This document shows, piece by piece, positions 21,830-25,505 of a stretch of DNA of 25,505 nt. The notes beneath the pieces were generated by a model. That model was not told where the DNA came from and ran no database searches. It saw nothing but the letters and a program-made list of their open reading frames with translations. Origin of the DNA: JASLBX01 sp035762665 (GTDB lineage Bacteria; Actinomycetota; Actinomycetes; Jiangellales; Jiangellaceae); assembly GCA_035762665.1 (NCBI GenBank), contig DASTNZ010000246.1:1-25505 (forward strand), in the 5' to 3' direction. The translations under genes and the position numbers were made by a program. How positions within the stretch are numbered: the stretch's first letter is position 1; every line of letters begins with the position of its first letter.

Positions 21830-22145
21830 CGCGGCATTCGGAACGACAAGTCGTTCCCGTCGGCGGATGAGTTTCCGCAGCTTGGGCGTGAACTGCGAGT
21901 CGATGCGTTCCGAACCGCGCCCGTCCTCGCCGGACCTGATCCTGCGGTCGTTCCGGGCCCCGGTCACCCACGGCTACGTGAAGTTCGTCGTGCTGGCGAA
22001 CGAGTGCACCGAGAAACCGAACTATCAGGGCAACCAGCACGATGACCCAGCCAGCCCCACCTCCGAGAGCAGTAGACGACGATCGGCTCGAACGAAGTTC
22101 GCGCGCAGAACTCCAACTGCCCACGAACGAGCCACGAGTCGACGC
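21830..22145 (+). pseudogene. Remnant of a secreted-protein C-terminal domain, frameshifted
   Basis: Consecutive pieces in three frames add up to one domain. In the first frame there is SFPSADEFP...VDAFRTAP (ending near 21922). In the second there is SPDLILRSFRAPVTHGYVKF and then VVLANECTEKPNYQGNQHDDP (about 21925-22055). In the third there is LERSSRAELQLPT (to about 22130). The series PADxFP / P-D-L-LRSF / THxxxVVLxNxCTGxPxYxGxQDxDP / RAAELQVF is, as recalled, the C-terminal domain of many large actinobacterial extracellular peptidase-like proteins. At least two frameshifts are needed and no start or upstream catalytic domain is left, so this is a decayed fragment. The exact parent family is uncertain. 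Confidence 0.55.
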
Positions 22146-22244
22146 CGCAACCCGAACTGACTCGCGAGGTGGGTGCGGCGGCGCACGCGTCCGCCCCCAC
22201 GCTGGGCAAACCAATGTCACGACGCGTAGAAAGGAGACAAGCTC

Positions 22245-23603
22245 ATGCGACAACGCGTCCGCTGGTCCGCCGTACTGATCTCGGCTGCTGTGCTCCTGAT
22301 TCCATCGATGCACGCATTCGCCGAACACGAAGACAGGCCACGAACCAACAACCTTCATCCGATGGGGGATATCGAAGAGCCGCGTAGCCTGATTGCCCAG
22401 GGCGCTAACCCGAATATCCACACGGATATCGCGTTCTGGGGCAAGTACGCCTTCCAGGGGAACTGGGACGGTTTCACCATCCGCGATATCTCGGCGCCTG
22501 GCAACCCAAAGACGATTTCTCATACCTCGTGTGACGGCAACCAGGGCGACATCGTGGTGTGGGAGAACGTCCTCGTCCGTTCGTGGAACACTCCCGCCGG
22601 TTCTCCAGGTCCGTTTGGGGCCGGCACGACGTGCGACGGCCAGTCGGTCCTGGCCGGCTGGGAGGGAGTCCACGTATTCGACATCAGCGACCTGAGCAAT
22701 CCCGTGCTGGTCCAGTCGGTACGACTGCGGTGTGGTTCGCACACCGTCACTGCCGTCCCGGATCCAGACAACGACCGCCTGCTCGTCTACTCGAGTGCTG
22801 TGGACGAGGCTTGCCCGGGCTTCGACGTGGTCGACGTGCCGCTTGGCAACCCCGGTGGAGCGTTCCACGTCCGCGAGGTCGAGGGAGAGATGATGTGCCA
22901 CGACATCGGCGTGATTCTTGGTGACGCGATGATGGCGGCCTGCGCGGGTCATCACGGCCCGCAGGTGTACGACCTCAGCGGTTCGCTCGATGATCCAGAG
23001 ATGCTGTGGCATGTCGAGATTCCGGGCGTTAACCCAGGCCACTCCGCCGTGTTCACCTGGGACGGCGAAGTCATCGTGTTCGGCTGGGAGCCGGGTGGCG
23101 GCGTGCAGGCCCGCTGCCAGGAGACCAGCACCGATCTCGAGCGGACGCTGTTCTTCTTCGATACGGACGGGAACGAGGTGGGGCGGTTCGTCTTTGACCG
23201 GTTCCAGGGGCCGGACGAGAACTGCAGCCTCCACAACTTCAACATCGTGCCGCTCCGATCCGGCGACTACGTGCTGGTCCACGGCAGCTATCTGGCAGGA
23301 ACCGGTGTCATCGACTTCACCGACCTGTCGAATCCGCAAGAGATCGCGTGGAGCGATCAGCCGCCGCTACCGCTGGTGCCAGAGATTGAGATAGTTCCGG
23401 GTGTGTTCATCCCTAACCCATTCTGCGACGGTGTCGGGTGCGACATCGGTGGTGCGTGGTCGTCGTACTGGTACAACGGGTTCATCTACGAGTCGAACAT
23501 CACGCAAGGGCTGAACGTATTCCGCTTAAGTGGCCGCGAGACGGCGGGCGCGATTCGATTGCCGCACCTCAATCCGCAAACTCAGGAATTCACCTTGCCA
23601 TAA
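22245..23603 (+). CDS. Secreted LVIVD-repeat (beta-propeller-like) protein
   Basis: A 452-residue exported protein. The signal peptide is about 1-26 (MRQRVRWSAV, a hydrophobic core, cleavage near AFA). The mature part has repeats of the LVIVD type, for example WEGVHVFDISDLSNPVLVQSV, FTIRDISAPGNPKTI, GPQVYDLSGSLDDPEML and GVIDFTDLSNPQEIA, arranged like blades of a beta-propeller. Eight or more cysteines suggest disulphides outside the cell. The end motif is GGAWSSYWYNGFIYES, then GLNVFRLSGRE and LNPQTQEFTLP. The biochemical role of LVIVD proteins is unknown. The ATG follows AAAGGAG at 8 nt. The next gene is a secreted PQQ dehydrogenase and beyond it is an inverted paralogue of this gene, so a shared extracellular function is likely. 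Confidence 0.9.
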   Translation: MRQRVRWSAVLISAAVLLIPSMHAFAEHEDRPRTNNLHPMGDIEEPRSLIAQGANPNIHTDIAFWGKYAFQGNWDGFTIRDISAPGNPKTISHTSCDGNQGDIVVWENVLVRSWNTPAGSPGPFGAGTTCDGQSVLAGWEGVHVFDISDLSNPVLVQSVRLRCGSHTVTAVPDPDNDRLLVYSSAVDEACPGFDVVDVPLGNPGGAFHVREVEGEMMCHDIGVILGDAMMAACAGHHGPQVYDLSGSLDDPEMLWHVEIPGVNPGHSAVFTWDGEVIVFGWEPGGGVQARCQETSTDLERTLFFFDTDGNEVGRFVFDRFQGPDENCSLHNFNIVPLRSGDYVLVHGSYLAGTGVIDFTDLSNPQEIAWSDQPPLPLVPEIEIVPGVFIPNPFCDGVGCDIGGAWSSYWYNGFIYESNITQGLNVFRLSGRETAGAIRLPHLNPQTQEFTLP

Positions 23604-23618
23604 CCGCAGGCAAGCCTC

Positions 23619-23646
23619 GTGGGGTGGGTCGATGGGCCCACCCCAC
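23619..23646. terminator. Hairpin after the LVIVD-repeat gene
   Basis: GTGGGGTGGG (23619-23628) and CCCACCCCAC (23637-23646) form a perfect 10-bp stem with an 8-nt loop, 15 nt after the stop codon. It is probably a terminator or a processing barrier between the LVIVD gene and the dehydrogenase gene. No T-tract. Confidence 0.65.
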
Positions 23647-23701
23647 CGGCAAGGGATATTTCGTCGAGCTAGTCGTCAATGATGCTGAGAGAGGTGGTCT
23701 T

Positions 23702-25045
23702 ATGTCTCGACTAGCAAGGCTGCTATTGACGCTTGCTTTGGTGTCGGCGTTCCCTGGAGCGGCCGTCCATGCCTCGGAAAGCGAAGGCCGAACCGTTCCG
23801 GTAGGCGGCGTTGTCGGTGTGGAGGAGGTGGCTGCGGGCCTGACGTCCCCGGTAAAGATGGTGGAGCCACCCGACGGATCCGGCCGGCTGTTCATTGTCG
23901 ACCAGATCGGCCTGATCCGGGTGGTCTCGGCCTCCGGAGAGCTACTTCCGGAGCCCTTCCTGGATCTGCGTGACCGCATGGTGACGTTGATGCCAGGCTT
24001 CGACGAGCGAGGCCTGCTGGGACTGGCCTTCCATCCTGATTACGCGGTCAACGGCCGCCTGTTCGTGTACTACAGCGCGCCGCTGCGCTCCGGCGCCCCA
24101 GCGGGTTGGAACCACACCAGCCACATCTCAGAGTTCCGCGTGTCGGCTGATCCCGACCGGGCCGACCCCGCCTCGGAGCGGCTGATCCTGCAAGTTGACG
24201 AGCCGCAGTTCAACCACAACGGCGGCACTGTGCTGTTCGGGCCGAATGACGGCTACCTGTACATTTCCCTGGGCGATGGTGGCGGTGCCAACGACATCGA
24301 CCTTGGGCACACTCCCGGGATCGGCAACGGCCAGGACCTCACGAACCTTCTCGGCTCGATCCTGCGAATCGACATCGACAGCGCGGAGCCGTACGCCATC
24401 CCGGACGACAACCCGTTCGTTGGCACCATCGGCCGGGACGAGATCTTTGCCTACGGGCTGCGCAACCCGTACCGGATGTCGTTCGACTTGGGCGGTGCCC
24501 GCGACTTGCTCATCGCCGATGTCGGCCAAAACCTCTGGGAGGAGGTCAATCTGGGCTTCAAGGGAGCCAACTATGGCTGGAACATCAAGGAAGGGGCCCA
24601 CTGCTTCGACCCGGACGACCCGTTCCAGTCGCCCGAGCAGTGCCGCGACACCGGGTATCTCCTGGACGATCCGCTGGTCGATCCGATTTTCGAATACCCA
24701 AACCACCATCAGCCGGATGGGCTCGGATCGGCCGTGATAGGTGGACACATCTACCGGGGGGCCGCGCTGCCCCAGTTCCACGGCCGGTACATCTTCGGTG
24801 ACTGGAGTGCCCATCACTTCGAGGAAGCAGAAGGGCTGCTGCTAATCGCCCAACCCCGGAAGAGCGACATGTGGAAGGTCGCTGAACTCCGGATTCAGAA
24901 CCGTCCTGAGGGCCGCTTGGGGCATTTCGTCCTTGGCTTCGGAGAGGATGCCGCCGGTGAGCTCTACGTGCTCACGACTGACAATGTCGGACCTACAGGA
25001 GCGACGGGAAAGGTCTACCGGATCGTAAGGCCGGGCCCGCACTGA
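23702..25045 (+). CDS. Secreted PQQ-dependent sugar dehydrogenase (glucose/sorbosone dehydrogenase family)
   Basis: A 447-residue exported protein. The signal peptide is about 1-24 (MSRLARLLLTLAL, cleavage near VHA). The mature part is a six-bladed propeller of the GSDH/YliI family, which oxidises aldose sugars or related alcohols with pyrroloquinoline quinone and calcium outside the membrane. Landmarks: GLTSPVKMVEPPDGSGRLFIVDQIG, RGLLGLAFHPDY, FNHNGGTVLFGPNDGYLYISLGDGG (candidate catalytic His), FAYGLRNPYRMSFD (PQQ-binding Arg region), DVGQNLWEEVNL, ANYGWN, GGHIYRG and YIFGDWS. The ATG follows GAGAGAGGTGG. No PQQ-synthesis gene is in the window, so cofactor supply cannot be judged. The electron acceptor is unknown; the flanking LVIVD proteins are candidates for partners but this is inference. 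Confidence 0.92.
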   Translation: MSRLARLLLTLALVSAFPGAAVHASESEGRTVPVGGVVGVEEVAAGLTSPVKMVEPPDGSGRLFIVDQIGLIRVVSASGELLPEPFLDLRDRMVTLMPGFDERGLLGLAFHPDYAVNGRLFVYYSAPLRSGAPAGWNHTSHISEFRVSADPDRADPASERLILQVDEPQFNHNGGTVLFGPNDGYLYISLGDGGGANDIDLGHTPGIGNGQDLTNLLGSILRIDIDSAEPYAIPDDNPFVGTIGRDEIFAYGLRNPYRMSFDLGGARDLLIADVGQNLWEEVNLGFKGANYGWNIKEGAHCFDPDDPFQSPEQCRDTGYLLDDPLVDPIFEYPNHHQPDGLGSAVIGGHIYRGAALPQFHGRYIFGDWSAHHFEEAEGLLLIAQPRKSDMWKVAELRIQNRPEGRLGHFVLGFGEDAAGELYVLTTDNVGPTGATGKVYRIVRPGPH

Positions 25046-25100
25046 GCGCGATACGAACCGGTTACCCAGGAAACGCCTGTGGAGAGTCGATACCAGGAGT

Positions 25101-25132
25101 GAGGGCGAGGTGGCTTCGACCACCTCGCCCTC
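25101..25132. terminator. Bidirectional hairpin terminator between convergent dehydrogenase and LVIVD genes
   Basis: GAGGGCGAGGTGG (25101-25113) pairs perfectly over 13 bp with CCACCTCGCCCTC (25120-25132) around a CTTCGA loop. It lies 55 nt after the dehydrogenase stop and 15 nt before the convergent gene's end, so it can serve both strands. Confidence 0.8.
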
Positions 25133-25147
25133 GTTCCTCGGTACTTC

Positions 25148-25505
25148 CTAATGGAGGGTGAACTCCTGGGTTTGCGGGTTGAGGTGGTCAACCTTGATCG
25201 ATTGTGCCACCACCTTGTCGCTGAGCCGGAAGACGTTCAGGCCCTTTGTGATCTCGCTCTCGTAGATGAAGCCGTTGTACCAGTACGACGCCCAGGCTCC
25301 GCCCAGTTCGGTAACCAGGTTGCCGGCCGGATTCATCACGGGTGGCAGCGGCGGCGGGTCGGAGAAGGCGACCGTCCGCGGGTTCGTCGGGTCGGTGAAG
25401 TCGGTGACCCACGTGCCAGCCTGGTAGTGCCCACCGACCGCGACGTACTGGCCGTTCTTGGTCGGCACGATGTTGTAGTTGTGAATCGTGCAGTTCTCGT
25501 CGGGC
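25148..25505 (-). CDS. Secreted LVIVD-repeat protein paralogue, 3' part only (cut by right edge)
   Basis: About 118 C-terminal residues, open to the right edge. It begins in this window with PDENCTIHNYNIVPTKNGQY and ends with LNPQTQEFTLH. It aligns residue by residue with the end of the protein at 22245-23603: DENCSLHNFNIVP, GVIDFTDLSNP, GGAWSSYWYNGFIYES, QGLNVFRLS, LNPQTQEFTLP. It lacks the insertion found there between PPLPLV and GGAWS that contains two cysteines. It is oriented toward the dehydrogenase gene. The N-terminus, signal peptide and most repeats are outside the window. Confidence 0.9.
   Translation of the reverse strand, partial: PDENCTIHNYNIVPTKNGQYVAVGGHYQAGTWVTDFTDPTNPRTVAFSDPPPLPPVMNPAGNLVTELGGAWASYWYNGFIYESEITKGLNVFRLSDKVVAQSIKVDHLNPQTQEFTLH

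Overview
This window comes from a high-GC Gram-positive bacterium of the phylum Actinomycetota. Indicators are the GC-rich third codon positions, a WhiB-family regulator, the AdnA-AdnB recombination pair, a UvrD2-type helicase with a C-terminal HRDC domain, and promoters with TAnnnT -10 boxes placed almost on top of start codons. The genus cannot be fixed by eye. A Jiangella-like or nocardioform relative is possible but unproven.

Left part (1-3300): the 5' part of an AbiEi-like antitoxin-domain protein runs off the left edge. A large lysylphosphatidylglycerol-synthase/flippase-like membrane protein with an internal degenerate kinase-like domain follows on the minus strand. Divergent from it is an alkyltransferase-like (ATL) DNA-repair protein.

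DNA-repair and stress core (3365-18183): adnA and adnB overlap by ATGA. Next come minus-strand genes for acyl-CoA thioesterase II, an endonuclease/exonuclease/phosphatase-fold protein and purine nucleoside phosphorylase, then plus-strand nudC. A MurA-like enolpyruvyl transferase fused to an N-terminal XRE helix-turn-helix follows on the minus strand, with a perfect 18-bp palindrome at its promoter. Then come uvrD2 and whiB7. The whiB7 unit is complete: an AT-box/GGTTG promoter, a leader of about 400 nt with an upstream ORF, an intrinsic terminator with a possible anti-terminator, and the coding region with its AT-hook. The order adnA-adnB-nudC-uvrD2-whiB7 matches the Mycobacterium tuberculosis Rv3202c-Rv3197A block, but the extra genes here are different and neither mycoredoxin nor the potassium-channel gene is present.

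Right part (18184-25505): a small two-TM membrane protein; an AraC regulator overlapping a VOC (glyoxalase-fold) gene; a divergent LysE/LeuE exporter; a DUF1905/YdeI protein; tRNA-Gly(TCC); a stretch of about 800 bp holding a decayed secreted-protein domain; and finally a secreted LVIVD-repeat protein, a secreted PQQ-dependent sugar dehydrogenase, and a second LVIVD paralogue in inverted orientation cut by the right edge.

Gene ends are marked by long, near-perfect palindromes. At least two are dispersed families with two copies each in this window (family 1 near 376-441 and 13270-13358; family 2 near 3250-3306 and 18191-18250). They sit at or over the ends of genes and probably act as terminators and/or as small mobile palindromic elements.
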